Shown here one piece after another: positions 1 to 8,672 of a stretch of 64,000 nucleotides of DNA. Location: the NCBI GenBank assembly GCA_019636655.1, contig JAHBXB010000001.1:1116001-1180000 (forward strand). The letters are read 5' to 3'. This DNA is from Phycisphaeraceae bacterium. Its GTDB lineage: Bacteria > Planctomycetota > Phycisphaerae > Phycisphaerales > UBA1924. The notes beneath the pieces were generated by a model. That model saw nothing but the letters and a program-made list of their open reading frames with translations. It was not told the origin of the DNA and made no database searches. The position numbers were made by a program, and so were the translations under genes. The number at the start of each line of letters is the position of its first letter. The first letter of the stretch is position 1.

Positions 1-77
1 TGTTAGACTGCCGCACCAGCCCCCTGGATACGGCGATCTCTTGTTGCCGGCTCCCTCACCTTCCGAAGGGATGATTC

Positions 78-842
78 ATGTTCAAGGTGTTCAAGAGCCT
101 CGACGACCTGCTCCGCGGCAAGCGCATCGGCGACATGACAGTCGGCGATGATCCGCTGATCGAGATCCCGCTGCGCACCTTCGTCCCGCTCGCGATCGGC
201 CTCGGCGCCACCTACGGCTTCTTCATGGGCTGGTACCGCGTCGCGATGTGGTGGGGCCAGGATGTGTCCGATGGCTACCTCCAGACGCTCTCTTCGATGA
301 TCAAGATCCCGGCGCTCTTCCTGCTCACGCTCGCCGTCACCTTCCCTTCCCTCTACGTCTTCAGCGCCCTGCTCGGCGGACGGCTGCGCTTCGGCTCGCT
401 CCTCCGGTTGCTGCTGGGCACAACGGTCGTGAGCCTCACGGTCGCGGCGTCGTTCGGGCCGATCCTGGCGTTCTTCACCCTCAGCACGACCAGCTACCCG
501 TTCATGGTGATCCTCAACGTTGCGCTGCTCGCGATCAGCGGGTTCGTCGGGCTCGGATTCCTGATCAAGGCGCTGCGACGCCTGTCGCCGCCCCTCACCC
601 CCCCGGCCCCGCCGACGTCAGCCCCCGCAGCCGCGAACTCGCATCCAACCTCCGCGGACGAGGGCTCCACGCTCATCTTCGCGGTCTGGATCTTGATCTA
701 CGGCGCGGTGGGCGTGCAGATGGCGTGGCTGCTCCGGCCGTTCATCGGGCACCCGAGCGTGCCCTTCTCATGGTTCCGTCTGCGGGTCGACAACTTCCTC
801 GTCGGCCTCTTCGAGAACCTCCGCAATCTTGTGGGCAACTAG
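78..842 (+). CDS. multi-pass membrane protein, paralogue of next gene
   Basis: Unrecognised integral membrane protein of 254 residues. About five hydrophobic segments can be read (near residues 37-55, 78-105, 110-135, 145-165 and 200-222), with a Pro/Ala-rich linker at about 172-192 before the last one. The end of the last segment reads WLLRPFIGHP, which matches WILRPYIGVP in the next gene. The two genes are therefore tandem paralogues of one family. The ATG has a GAAGGGA Shine-Dalgarno-like stretch about 8 nt upstream. Function is unknown; a role in membrane organisation would be a guess. The 77 bases before it hold no recognisable gene. Confidence 0.75.
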   Translation: MFKVFKSLDDLLRGKRIGDMTVGDDPLIEIPLRTFVPLAIGLGATYGFFMGWYRVAMWWGQDVSDGYLQTLSSMIKIPALFLLTLAVTFPSLYVFSALLGGRLRFGSLLRLLLGTTVVSLTVAASFGPILAFFTLSTTSYPFMVILNVALLAISGFVGLGFLIKALRRLSPPLTPPAPPTSAPAAANSHPTSADEGSTLIFAVWILIYGAVGVQMAWLLRPFIGHPSVPFSWFRLRVDNFLVGLFENLRNLVGN

Positions 843-843
843 C

Positions 844-1557
844 GTGGACACCGCGCACCCCACCCCGCGCACGCCCGCCCTCACCGATCGCTTTGAGGAT
901 CTGTGCGCCCGCATCGGCCGCCCCGGGCGCGACGCCGCGGGCCCGCCCGTGGGCATCCGCGCGCTCCTCGCGGCGATCGCCGTGGGCGGGGCCGTCTTCG
1001 GCGCGGTGATGGGCACCTACCTCGTCGGGGAAGCGGGTCGGTGGCCGCTCGTGGCCTACTCCGCGATCAAGGTGCCGTCGCTGCTGATGGTGACGACGGC
1101 CGTGTGCCTGCCGGCGTTCTTCGTCCTCAACACCGTGCTGGGTCTGCGGGACGACTTCGGCCACGCCGTCCGCGCCGTGCTCGCCGGCCAGGCCGGGCTC
1201 GCGCTCGCACTGGCCTCTCTCTCGCCGCTGACGCGTGTCGCCTACGAGAGCGGCGTCTCGCACGGAACCGCCCAGTTGTTCAACGCCGGCCTCTTTGTCA
1301 TCGCCACCGGCGTCGCGCAGATCGTCATGTTCCGCCACTACCGCGCGATCATCGACTCGAACCCCGCGGCGGCCACCAAGCACCGCACCATGCTCTGGGC
1401 CTGGGTGGCGATGTACGCGTTCACCGGGATCCAGACCGGATGGATCCTGCGGCCGTACATCGGCGTCCCCGACATGGACGTCCGCTTCTTCCGGGCCGAT
1501 GCGTTCAGCAACGCCTACATCTACTTCCTGCAGCTCGTGCTGAGGCGCGGGCTCTAG
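844..1557 (+). CDS. multi-pass membrane protein, paralogue of preceding gene
   Basis: A 237-residue membrane protein with four to five hydrophobic segments. It ends in the same WxLRPxIGxP block as the upstream gene, followed by FFRADAFSNAY. GTG at 844 is taken as the start, one base after the upstream stop; an in-frame TTG at 829 would overlap that gene. The tight spacing implies co-transcription and perhaps translational coupling. The stop shares the tetranucleotide CTAG with the stop of the convergent lpxK. Function unknown. Confidence 0.72.
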   Translation: MDTAHPTPRTPALTDRFEDLCARIGRPGRDAAGPPVGIRALLAAIAVGGAVFGAVMGTYLVGEAGRWPLVAYSAIKVPSLLMVTTAVCLPAFFVLNTVLGLRDDFGHAVRAVLAGQAGLALALASLSPLTRVAYESGVSHGTAQLFNAGLFVIATGVAQIVMFRHYRAIIDSNPAAATKHRTMLWAWVAMYAFTGIQTGWILRPYIGVPDMDVRFFRADAFSNAYIYFLQLVLRRGL

Positions 1558-2681
1558 CGCCGCACGCAGGCGCTCTCCGCGTCGCCGGGCGGCCCGATGC
1601 GGGCCGAAGTCGGGCCCACCGCACCGACCACCAGCGCATCCAGCGCCCCCTCCCCCTCAACGAAGGCCATCTCCAGCTGCGCCCGCGCCACCGGGCACGG
1701 CCACATCGGCACCTCCCGCAGCTTGGCCCAGTCCTTCTCCGTCGTCACGATCACCCCCGCCCGCCGCAGCCGCACCGTCTCCATGATCCGGTTCACCGTC
1801 CACGCCCGGTACGGGTCGTGGTCCGGCAGCACAACCTCCCCGACCAGCTCCGTCCCGGTCTCGACCACTCCCCTCAGGAATCCAGCCGGGTTGCCGATCG
1901 CGCACACCCCCACCGCCCGCTGACCGGCGAGCCACTCCACCGGCTCCGTCACATCCGCCCCGGCGCCCGGCCGCGCCACCAGCAGCCCGGTCCACTCGTG
2001 CCGCGCCGTCGCGACCATCGCGCCGGGATTCGTCTCGCGCACGCTCATCTCGATCGCCCGCAGCCGGTCCTCACCTACCATCTCCGCGTGGGTGATTACC
2101 ACCGCGCCCGCCCGCCGCAGCGAGCCCGCAGGCTCCCGCAGCCACCCCGCCGGCAGCAGCCGGTCCTCGAACGGCGACCGCGAGGCATCGATCAGCACGA
2201 TGTCGAGATCCCGCGCCAGCCGCCGGTGCTGGAACCCATCATCGAGCACCACGCAGTCGACCATCACGCCCCGCTCAAGCAGCCCCCGCACCCCGGCAAT
2301 CCGGTCCGGCTGTGCAACCACCGGCACCCCCGGCAGCAACTCCGCGTACATCCGCGCCTCATCGGACCGCACCGTCTCCCCCGGCGCCGCCCCGGAGAGC
2401 CTGAAACTCCGCATGTACCCTCGCATTGCGACGCACGGCCGGCGACCCGCCGCGAGCAGCGTCCGCGTCACGTGCACCACCATCGGCGTCTTGCCCGTCC
2501 CGCCGACCGACAGGTTGCCGACGCTCACCACCGGCACGGGCAGCCTCGTCACCCCGACGCCGTCATCCCACTTCCGATTCCGGCGCGCCACCGCCCGCGC
2601 GTACACCCCCTCCAGCGGACGGCCGAGCCACGCCGGCACAGGGCCGCTGCCGGGATCGCCCAGGCCCTTACGGCGCGCCAT
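1554..2681 (-). CDS. lpxK: tetraacyldisaccharide 4'-kinase
   Basis: LpxK phosphorylates the 4' position of the lipid A disaccharide precursor at the inner membrane, using ATP. The protein (375 residues) has the family's N-terminal segment followed by the P-loop SVGNLSVGGTGKTP at about residues 52-65, then the LDDGFQHRRL block characteristic of LpxK, and the late TTEKDWAKL motif. ATG at 2681 is preferred over a GTG two codons upstream because GGTGGGG lies just before it. It overlaps the upstream membrane-protein gene by 14 bases, so maf, the small membrane protein and lpxK look like one operon. It shows that the organism makes lipid A. Confidence 0.93.
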   Translation of the reverse strand: MARRKGLGDPGSGPVPAWLGRPLEGVYARAVARRNRKWDDGVGVTRLPVPVVSVGNLSVGGTGKTPMVVHVTRTLLAAGRRPCVAMRGYMRSFRLSGAAPGETVRSDEARMYAELLPGVPVVAQPDRIAGVRGLLERGVMVDCVVLDDGFQHRRLARDLDIVLIDASRSPFEDRLLPAGWLREPAGSLRRAGAVVITHAEMVGEDRLRAIEMSVRETNPGAMVATARHEWTGLLVARPGAGADVTEPVEWLAGQRAVGVCAIGNPAGFLRGVVETGTELVGEVVLPDHDPYRAWTVNRIMETVRLRRAGVIVTTEKDWAKLREVPMWPCPVARAQLEMAFVEGEGALDALVVGAVGPTSARIGPPGDAESACVRR

Positions 2682-3090
2682 CCCCACCCGTCCTGCCGGC
2701 CTTGGCCCCCGGCATGCGCTGCGCCAGTTCCTGCCTCAGCCTCCGGCGCGCCGCGGCGGCGATCCGCCACGTGTTCATCACGTCCAGCAGCGCCAGGCAG
2801 ACCACCACCCCCAGCAGGAACACGATCGACGTCCACACGATGACGAAGACCTGCGGCTGCGACGTCGTCACCACGCACAGGGCGTAGCCCATCAGCGCCG
2901 TCACGAACATCATCACCAGGCCGTTGGTCGTCCGGAGCCGCCGCCGGCTCGCCGGCATGTCCGACTTGGGCAGCACCAGCACGTGCGCCGCGATCGCCAT
3001 CATCAGCGCGCACGCCAAGGGCACCACCAGCAGCGCCGGAAGCAGCGGCGTCGTGCTCGCCGCCATCGTGTTCAGAATCGGGACCGGCAT
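2668..3090 (-). CDS. small membrane protein between maf and lpxK
   Basis: A 140-residue protein with three or four hydrophobic segments (about residues 12-40, 52-75 and 82-105) and a basic C-terminal tail (AAAARRRLRQELAQR). No family was recognised. It starts 21 nt after maf ends and overlaps the start of lpxK by 14 bases, so it is very probably translated from the same transcript. A link to lipid A or envelope assembly rests on position only. Confidence 0.7.
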   Translation of the reverse strand: MPVPILNTMAASTTPLLPALLVVPLACALMMAIAAHVLVLPKSDMPASRRRLRTTNGLVMMFVTALMGYALCVVTTSQPQVFVIVWTSIVFLLGVVVCLALLDVMNTWRIAAAARRRLRQELAQRMPGAKAGRTGGDGAP

Positions 3091-3111
3091 CCGGTGACCG
3101 CGCCTCCAGCG

Positions 3112-3756
3112 CTACACCCGGGTTAGGCCCCATCGGTCCCCCGCGCGGCCGGCCGCGACCCGTTGGGAAAACCGCTCGAGCCGCCCGGGCAGCGACTCCA
3201 TCGGCAATCCCATGATCGTGGTGGGGTCGCCAACGAAGTCAATCGGCCACCCGTCCTCGATGCGCTCATAGAGGTTGTACGCCCCGGCCTTCCCCAGCCA
3301 CTGACCGGACGCCACGTACGCCCCGATCCGCTCCCCGCCGATCTCGCCGACCCGGACCGTCGACTGATCTGAGTACATCTCCCGCGCCCCGGTCGCCAGG
3401 TCGATCATCGCCACCCCTGTCACCACCCGGTGCTCGCCGTTCTCCAGCGAGCGGATGATCTCCAGCGCATGCTCGGAGTTCCGGGCCTGCCCGATCAGCC
3501 GCGTCCCCTTCACAACGACCGTATCCGCCCCGAGAACCACCGCCGCCCCCGGCACAGCGTCGCCGCAGGTCATCGCCTCGCGCGCGACCGCCGCCTTGAG
3601 GTACGCCAGCGCCTTCACCCAGTGCTCCGGCGCCACGGCGCCGGACTCAAGCCCGCCGTCGTCGATGATCGCCGCGATGACATCGTGATCGATGCCGTGC
3701 TCCGCGAGGAGCCGGCGCCGCCGCGGCGACCTGCTCGCCAGGTATACCTTCGGCAT
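3112..3756 (-). CDS. maf: Maf-type nucleotide pyrophosphatase
   Basis: A Maf/YceF/YhdE-family pyrophosphatase, expected to hydrolyse non-canonical or specific nucleoside triphosphates to monophosphates in the cytoplasm. The start at ATG 3756 places the family signature LASRSPRRRRLL at residues 5-16; an upstream in-frame start would add about 29 residues not found in the family. The later blocks VLGADTVV and GKAGAYNLYE are also typical. Length (214 residues) is normal. It appears to be the first gene of the maf-membrane protein-lpxK operon. Which nucleotide it prefers cannot be read from the sequence. Confidence 0.92.
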   Translation of the reverse strand: MPKVYLASRSPRRRRLLAEHGIDHDVIAAIIDDGGLESGAVAPEHWVKALAYLKAAVAREAMTCGDAVPGAAVVLGADTVVVKGTRLIGQARNSEHALEIIRSLENGEHRVVTGVAMIDLATGAREMYSDQSTVRVGEIGGERIGAYVASGQWLGKAGAYNLYERIEDGWPIDFVGDPTTIMGLPMESLPGRLERFSQRVAAGRAGDRWGLTRV

Positions 3757-3927
3757 CTGGAGGCCCCGGGCCAGCGCACCGTCCAACGGCCGCGGCGTGG
3801 GGCCGCACGAACCGCCCCGGATTGTGCTCTGATGGAGAACCATGCAACAATCTCATTCGGATCCAACCGGCAATCGTTGCACGGGTTGCGAACCCCCTCT
3901 GCCCACCCGGCCAGGAACACGGCCTCT

Positions 3928-4737
3928 ATGACACATACGCGCGCCCACCTCGTTCAGTTCGACATCTCGTGGGAAAACAAGCAGGCGAACTACGCCAAGG
4001 TCCGCACACTGCTGGAATCCTCGGGTATCGCCCCGGGCGACCTGGTCGTGCTCCCCGAACTGTTCGATACCGGGTTTTCACTCAACCTGAACATCACCGC
4101 CGATTCCGACGGCCGCACGCTCGCATTTCTCCGGGAACTTTCCGCCGGACTGCGCATCACTCTCCAGGGAGCACGCACCGTCATCGGTTCCGACGGGCGT
4201 GGACGCAACCGCGCCACGATCACGGGGCCCGATGGCGCGGTTCTTGCCGAATACGACAAAGTCCACCCATTTACCTTCGGGCGCGAGGCCGAGTTCTTCA
4301 CCGGCGGCGACGAGGTCATCACGTTCCCATGGACGCCGGCACCCGCCGGACCCGTCGCCGATTCCACGATCATCTGCCCCGCCATCTGCTACGACCTCCG
4401 CTTTCCCGAACTCTTCCGCATCGGCCTCGCCCGCGGCGCCGAGATCTTCACCATCGGCGCCAACTGGCCCGCCGCACGCGCCGAACACCGCCGAGCCCTC
4501 TGTATTGCACGCGCCATCGAGAATCAGGCCTGCGTTCTCGCCGTCAACCGCATCGGCAGCGATCCGAACCTCGCCTACGCCGGCGGCACCCTGGTCGTCG
4601 GCCCCAAGGGCGAGGTCGTCGCCGAAATGGGGGAGGAGCAGGGCGTCCTCAGCGTTGACCTCGACCTCGCTGCCCTGCGACAATGGCGTGCGACATTCCC
4701 CGCGTGGCGAGATCGGCGGCTGACCTCGATCTCATAA
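3928..4737 (+). CDS. carbon-nitrogen hydrolase (nitrilase superfamily)
   Basis: A 269-residue nitrilase-superfamily hydrolase, most like the omega-amidase/YafV branch. The Glu-Lys-Cys triad is visible: E44 in LPELFDTGF, K111 in EYDKVHPF and C154 in ICYDLRFPE. ATG 3928 gives the normal family N-terminus (HLVQFDISWENKQAN); upstream in-frame sequence is antisense to maf. It is divergent from maf across 171 bp. A YscW-type lipoprotein gene follows 51 nt later. Omega-amidase activity (alpha-ketoglutaramate or alpha-ketosuccinamate hydrolysis) is likely but not certain. Confidence 0.88.
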   Translation: MTHTRAHLVQFDISWENKQANYAKVRTLLESSGIAPGDLVVLPELFDTGFSLNLNITADSDGRTLAFLRELSAGLRITLQGARTVIGSDGRGRNRATITGPDGAVLAEYDKVHPFTFGREAEFFTGGDEVITFPWTPAPAGPVADSTIICPAICYDLRFPELFRIGLARGAEIFTIGANWPAARAEHRRALCIARAIENQACVLAVNRIGSDPNLAYAGGTLVVGPKGEVVAEMGEEQGVLSVDLDLAALRQWRATFPAWRDRRLTSIS

Positions 4738-4788
4738 TCGCCCCGCGACTCGCCCCCTTCGCCCGCCCCGGGCCCGGAGCTCCCACTG

Positions 4789-5205
4789 ATGCGACCCGCC
4801 CTGCTCGCCCTCGTCCTGCTCGCCGCGGCCGTCTTCGTCCCCGCATGCCAGAAGGAGAAGCCACCGCCCCCCGGCCAGTTGTTCCTCAGCGGAACCGTCA
4901 CCTACGCCGACAAGATGGCGATCTCCAAGGACGCCATCGTCGACATTGCCCTCCGCGACGTCACCCAGGCCGACGCCCCATCCAAGACCGTGGCCATCGA
5001 GCGTTTCGCCGCGAAGGACCAAGTCCCGATCCCCTTCCAACTCGCCTACGACCCCGGCCGAATCGACCCGCTCCGCCGCTACGCGCTCGAGGCGACCATC
5101 TCCGTCAACGCGAAGGTCCTCTTCAGCACCACATCACCAGTTCCCGTGCTGACCCAGGGCGCGCGGGATTCGGACGTAGTCGTCACGGTCACGCGGACGC
5201 CCTGA
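4789..5205 (+). CDS. YbaY/YscW-family lipoprotein
   Basis: A 138-residue probable outer-membrane lipoprotein. It has a signal peptide with the lipobox FVPAC (acylated Cys at residue 20). A single beta-sandwich domain follows, with blocks typical of the YbaY/YscW family: SGTVTY, the segment AIVDIALRDVTQAD, the FQLAYDP stretch and YALEATI. It sits just after the nitrilase and is convergent with the FHA-ATPase gene. The family is best known for a type III secretion chaperone-like lipoprotein, but most members have no defined job. Confidence 0.82.
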   Translation: MRPALLALVLLAAAVFVPACQKEKPPPPGQLFLSGTVTYADKMAISKDAIVDIALRDVTQADAPSKTVAIERFAAKDQVPIPFQLAYDPGRIDPLRRYALEATISVNAKVLFSTTSPVPVLTQGARDSDVVVTVTRTP

Positions 5206-5237
5206 TCACCCCCACTCCCCTTTCCCCGCCGCCCGGC

Positions 5238-6881
5238 TCACCGCACCGTTGCGACCCGGTCGACCTCTTCCAGAGTGGTCACGCCGCGCGCCACCAGCTG
5301 CCAGCCGCTCTGCACGAGCGTCGTGAACAGACCGCTCTCGATCACCTTCTTCATCGACTGGATCGTCGCCCCTCCCAGGACCACGTCCCGCAGTTCATCC
5401 GTGAAATCCAGCAGTTCGAAGATCGCCCGCCGGCCGCGATAACCCGTCCGCAGGCACTGCTGGCACCCCGTCGCCACGTACACCTGCTTCTGGTTCTCCA
5501 GATACCGCCCCATCCGCGTCGCCTGCGCCGGCGACACCGGCACCGCGCGCTTGCAGTTCTCGCAGAGCAGCCGCACCAGCCGCTGTGCAAGGATCACCTC
5601 CAGCGAGTTCGCCACCAGGTACGCCTCGACCTTCAGGTCCAGCAGCCGGAACACGCTGCTCATCGTGTCCTTCGCGTGAACCGTCGAGAAGACCAGGTGC
5701 CCCGTCATCGCGGCCTGCATCGCCGTCCGCGCCGTCTCCTCGTCGCGGATCTCGCCAACCAGGATCACGTCCGGGTCCTGCCGCAGCACGCTGCGCAGCA
5801 GGCTGCCGAACGTGTTCCCCCGCCGCTCATCGATCGGGATCTGCGTCACCCCCTCGATGTGGTACTCCACCGGGTCCTCGATCGTCACCACGTTCTTTGT
5901 CGCCCGGTCGATCTCGCGCAGGGCGTTGTACAGCGTCGTCGTCTTGCCGCTCCCCGTCGGCCCGCACACCATCAGCATCCCGGCGTCCTGCTGGCACACC
6001 TTCCGGATGCGGTCGTACATGTACGGCGGCAGGTCCACCTCGCCGAGGTTCTTCGGAGCATCCCGCGCATCGAGGATCCGCACCACCAGTTTCTGCCCGT
6101 GCATGCTCGGCGTGAACGAGATCCGATAGTCCACCCGCCGCCCGCCCGCGGCCCCGTTCGATCCGGTGCTCTGGATCCGCGTCGAAATATGCCCGTCGAG
6201 CACCGCCTCCTTCCCCGCCGCCTGGAACTGGCACGCGTTCTTGATCAGCCCGTACGCCAGTTCGCACACCTGGTTGGGCAGGTCCAGGATGCTCACCATC
6301 TGCCCGTCCACGCGCAGCCTCACGTGCGCCGTATCTCCCTTGGGCTCGATATGGATATCCGTCGCGCGGCTCTTGCTCGCCGCCAGCAGCAGCAGCCGCA
6401 CCGCAACCGGCCCGGCGTTCTCCGCGTGCAACGCCTCGCTGGGCTTCCCGCGACCGTCGATCATCGTGACCTTGTCGTCCAGCCCTCCCTTGGGGGGCAG
6501 CATGTCGATCAGTTCCCGCAGATCGCTCATCCACGGCGCATCGCTCAGCGGCGCCTTCAGCCGCGCCTCCGCCTGCCGCTCCTTCAGTGTCGCCTCCGCC
6601 TCCACCGTGAACTCGTGGCTCCCCAGTTTCAGCACGTCCCCAGTCGTCAGCGGCGCATCGGTCACGCGCAGCCCGTTGACCTTCGTCCCGTTCCTCGACC
6701 CCAGGTCCCGCACCCGGATGCCCCCCTCACCATCGGGCTCCACGATGCAATGAAACCGGCTCAGCCGCTCGTCGTTCAGGCAGACCGCGTTGTCCGCGTG
6801 CCGGCCGAAGGTCACCGGCTTTCCCTCCGGCGACACCGTCACGCTCGTCCCGTTTGATCCAGTTAACTGAAAGGTTGGCAT
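5238..6881 (-). CDS. FHA-domain fused secretion ATPase (GspE/PilB family)
   Basis: A 547-residue protein. Residues about 1-90 form an FHA phosphothreonine-binding domain (GRHADN, LSRFHC, SRNGTKVNG). The rest is a type II secretion/type IV pilus ATPase: Walker A GPTGSGKTT near residue 306, the Asp box IEDPVEYH, Walker B region LVGEIRDEET, His box FSTVHAKDT, and a four-cysteine zinc site (CENC and CQQC). It replaces the usual N1E domain with FHA. It stands alone, with no pilus genes beside it, 50 kb from the window's second, conventional GspE. Phosphorylation-dependent recruitment to a secretion or pilus machine is an inference from the FHA domain. Confidence 0.92.
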   Translation of the reverse strand: MPTFQLTGSNGTSVTVSPEGKPVTFGRHADNAVCLNDERLSRFHCIVEPDGEGGIRVRDLGSRNGTKVNGLRVTDAPLTTGDVLKLGSHEFTVEAEATLKERQAEARLKAPLSDAPWMSDLRELIDMLPPKGGLDDKVTMIDGRGKPSEALHAENAGPVAVRLLLLAASKSRATDIHIEPKGDTAHVRLRVDGQMVSILDLPNQVCELAYGLIKNACQFQAAGKEAVLDGHISTRIQSTGSNGAAGGRRVDYRISFTPSMHGQKLVVRILDARDAPKNLGEVDLPPYMYDRIRKVCQQDAGMLMVCGPTGSGKTTTLYNALREIDRATKNVVTIEDPVEYHIEGVTQIPIDERRGNTFGSLLRSVLRQDPDVILVGEIRDEETARTAMQAAMTGHLVFSTVHAKDTMSSVFRLLDLKVEAYLVANSLEVILAQRLVRLLCENCKRAVPVSPAQATRMGRYLENQKQVYVATGCQQCLRTGYRGRRAIFELLDFTDELRDVVLGGATIQSMKKVIESGLFTTLVQSGWQLVARGVTTLEEVDRVATVR

Positions 6882-7086
6882 CGCTACTCCGCGCCCTCGC
6901 CCCTGGCCCTGAACCCATCGCCCGGTCCCCCGCCGCGGTATCTTAACCGCCCGCTGGTCCGCTGCGCCTCAGACGCTTCCCCGACCGCCGGTGTGATCCT
7001 CCAGCCGCTTTTTTCCGCAAACCGCTCTCCCCTCCCATTCCATCGTCCCCCCGGCCTCCCGCCCCCGATTCCCGCCACCCCCCGCC

Positions 7087-7092
7087 TACGCT
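7087..7092 (+). promoter_or_regulatory. probable -10 element of serS, leaderless type
   Basis: TACGCT lies 8 nt before the serS ATG and there is no Shine-Dalgarno sequence in the C-rich gap. This spacing would put the transcription start at or next to the start codon. No convincing -35 was found. Confidence 0.45.
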
Positions 7093-7100
7093 GCCCCCCG

Positions 7101-8534
7101 ATGATCGACCTCAAGCAACTCCGCGAAAACCCCGACCGATTCCGCGACGGCGCGGCGAAGAAATCCATCCCGGTCGACTTCGACCGTCTCCTCAGCCTCG
7201 ATGAGCAGCGCCGGGCCCTGATGACCCGCCAGGAATCGCTCCGGGCCGAGCAGAAGAAGATCGAGAAGGACCTCGGCCCGCAGATCGGCAAACTCTCGGG
7301 CGCCCTCAAGTCGGCCGCCCCCGACGACAAGCCTCGCCTCGAGGCCGAACTCGCCGAACTCAAGGCCAAACCCGCCCGCCTCAAGACCGAGATCCAGGCC
7401 CTCGACGCCCAGATCGCCGAGGTCGATCCCCTGCTCAACGCCATCCTCCTCACCGTCCCCCAGCCCCCCGACGCCGATGTCCCCGTCGGCACCTCCGCCG
7501 AGGACAACAAGGAACTCCGCCGCTGGAACCCCGCGCCCACCGCGGCCGGTCCCGGCTTCGACACCGCCAGGTCCTTCGAGCAGAACAGGGGCTTCAAGCC
7601 CAAGTCCCACATCCAGCTCGTCCGCGACCTCGGCCTCGCCGATTTCGAACGCGGCGTCAAACTCGCCGGCACCCGCTCCTACGTCCTCACCGGCGACGGC
7701 TTCCTCCTCCACAACGCCATCCTCCGCTACGCCTTCGACTTCATGACCCTCAAGCAGGGCTTCAAGGCGATGTCCGTTCCCGTCCTCGTCCGCGAGGAGG
7801 CCATGGTCGGCACCGGCTTCTTTCCCGCCGGCCGCGAGCAGGCGTACCACATCGAGGAGTCCCGTCGCGGCGGCGGCTACGACCAGTTCCTCACCGGCAC
7901 CGGCGAGGTCGGCCTCATGGGCCTGCACGCCGACGAGATCCTCAGCGAGGATCAACTCCCGCTGAAGTACACCACCGTCTCCACCTGCTTCCGGCGAGAG
8001 GCCGGCGCCGCGGGCAAGGATACCGCGGGCCTCTACCGCATCCACCAGTTCGACAAGGTCGAGCAGGTCGTCATCTGCCGCGCCGACGAGGCCGAGTCGC
8101 GCCAGTGGCACAAGACCATGCTCGGCTACGTCGAGCAGATCCTGCAATCCCTCTCCCTCCCCTACCGCCTGCTCCAGTGCTGCACCGGTGACCTCGGACC
8201 CAAGAACGCCGACATGGTCGACGTCGAATGCTGGATGCCCGGTCGCGATGCCGCCGAGACGCCCGCGGGCGCCGACCCCGCATCCCCCGCCGGCGCCTAC
8301 GGCGAGACCCACTCTGCCTCCCGCCTCTACGACTTCCAGTGCCGCCGCCTCAACATGCGCTACAAGCCCGCGGCGGGCGGCCCCAACGTCTTCTGCCACT
8401 CCCTCAACAACACCGTCGCGGCCTCGCCCCGGATCCTCATCCCCCTCCTTGAGATCCACCAGAACAAGGACGGCTCGGTCACCATCCCCGAGCCCCTCCG
8501 CCCCTACATGGGCGGCAAGGACCGCATCGGCTGA
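7101..8534 (+). CDS. serS: serine--tRNA ligase
   Basis: Charges tRNA-Ser (and tRNA-Sec where present) with serine in the cytoplasm. The 477-residue protein has the N-terminal long coiled-coil arm (roughly residues 30-110, beginning after MIDLKQLRENPD). The class II catalytic core follows, with motif 2 (CFRREAGAAGKDTAGLYRIH) and motif 3 (LNNTVAASPRILIPLLE). Motif 3 has the LNNT form found in Thermus-type enzymes. The ATG at 7101 gives the canonical family N-terminus. Divergent from the FHA-ATPase gene. Confidence 0.97.
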   Translation: MIDLKQLRENPDRFRDGAAKKSIPVDFDRLLSLDEQRRALMTRQESLRAEQKKIEKDLGPQIGKLSGALKSAAPDDKPRLEAELAELKAKPARLKTEIQALDAQIAEVDPLLNAILLTVPQPPDADVPVGTSAEDNKELRRWNPAPTAAGPGFDTARSFEQNRGFKPKSHIQLVRDLGLADFERGVKLAGTRSYVLTGDGFLLHNAILRYAFDFMTLKQGFKAMSVPVLVREEAMVGTGFFPAGREQAYHIEESRRGGGYDQFLTGTGEVGLMGLHADEILSEDQLPLKYTTVSTCFRREAGAAGKDTAGLYRIHQFDKVEQVVICRADEAESRQWHKTMLGYVEQILQSLSLPYRLLQCCTGDLGPKNADMVDVECWMPGRDAAETPAGADPASPAGAYGETHSASRLYDFQCRRLNMRYKPAAGGPNVFCHSLNNTVAASPRILIPLLEIHQNKDGSVTIPEPLRPYMGGKDRIG

Positions 8535-8672
8535 CCGCGCGGGGAGCCTCTCCGCAGCGCGAGTGACGCCGTTGTGCGCCAAATTCAGTCAATGCTGGCA
8601 TCCGCGCCCGCCGCGTGCCATCATCCCCCATCGCGCCCAGGCATGTCGCCAAGGGCACTCTCCGGGGGACTC

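Noticed and set aside
8380-8480. SerRS motif 3 reads LNNT where the E. coli enzyme has LNGSG.
   Set aside because: The LNNT form is the one found in Thermus-type SerRS, so it is a normal variant.
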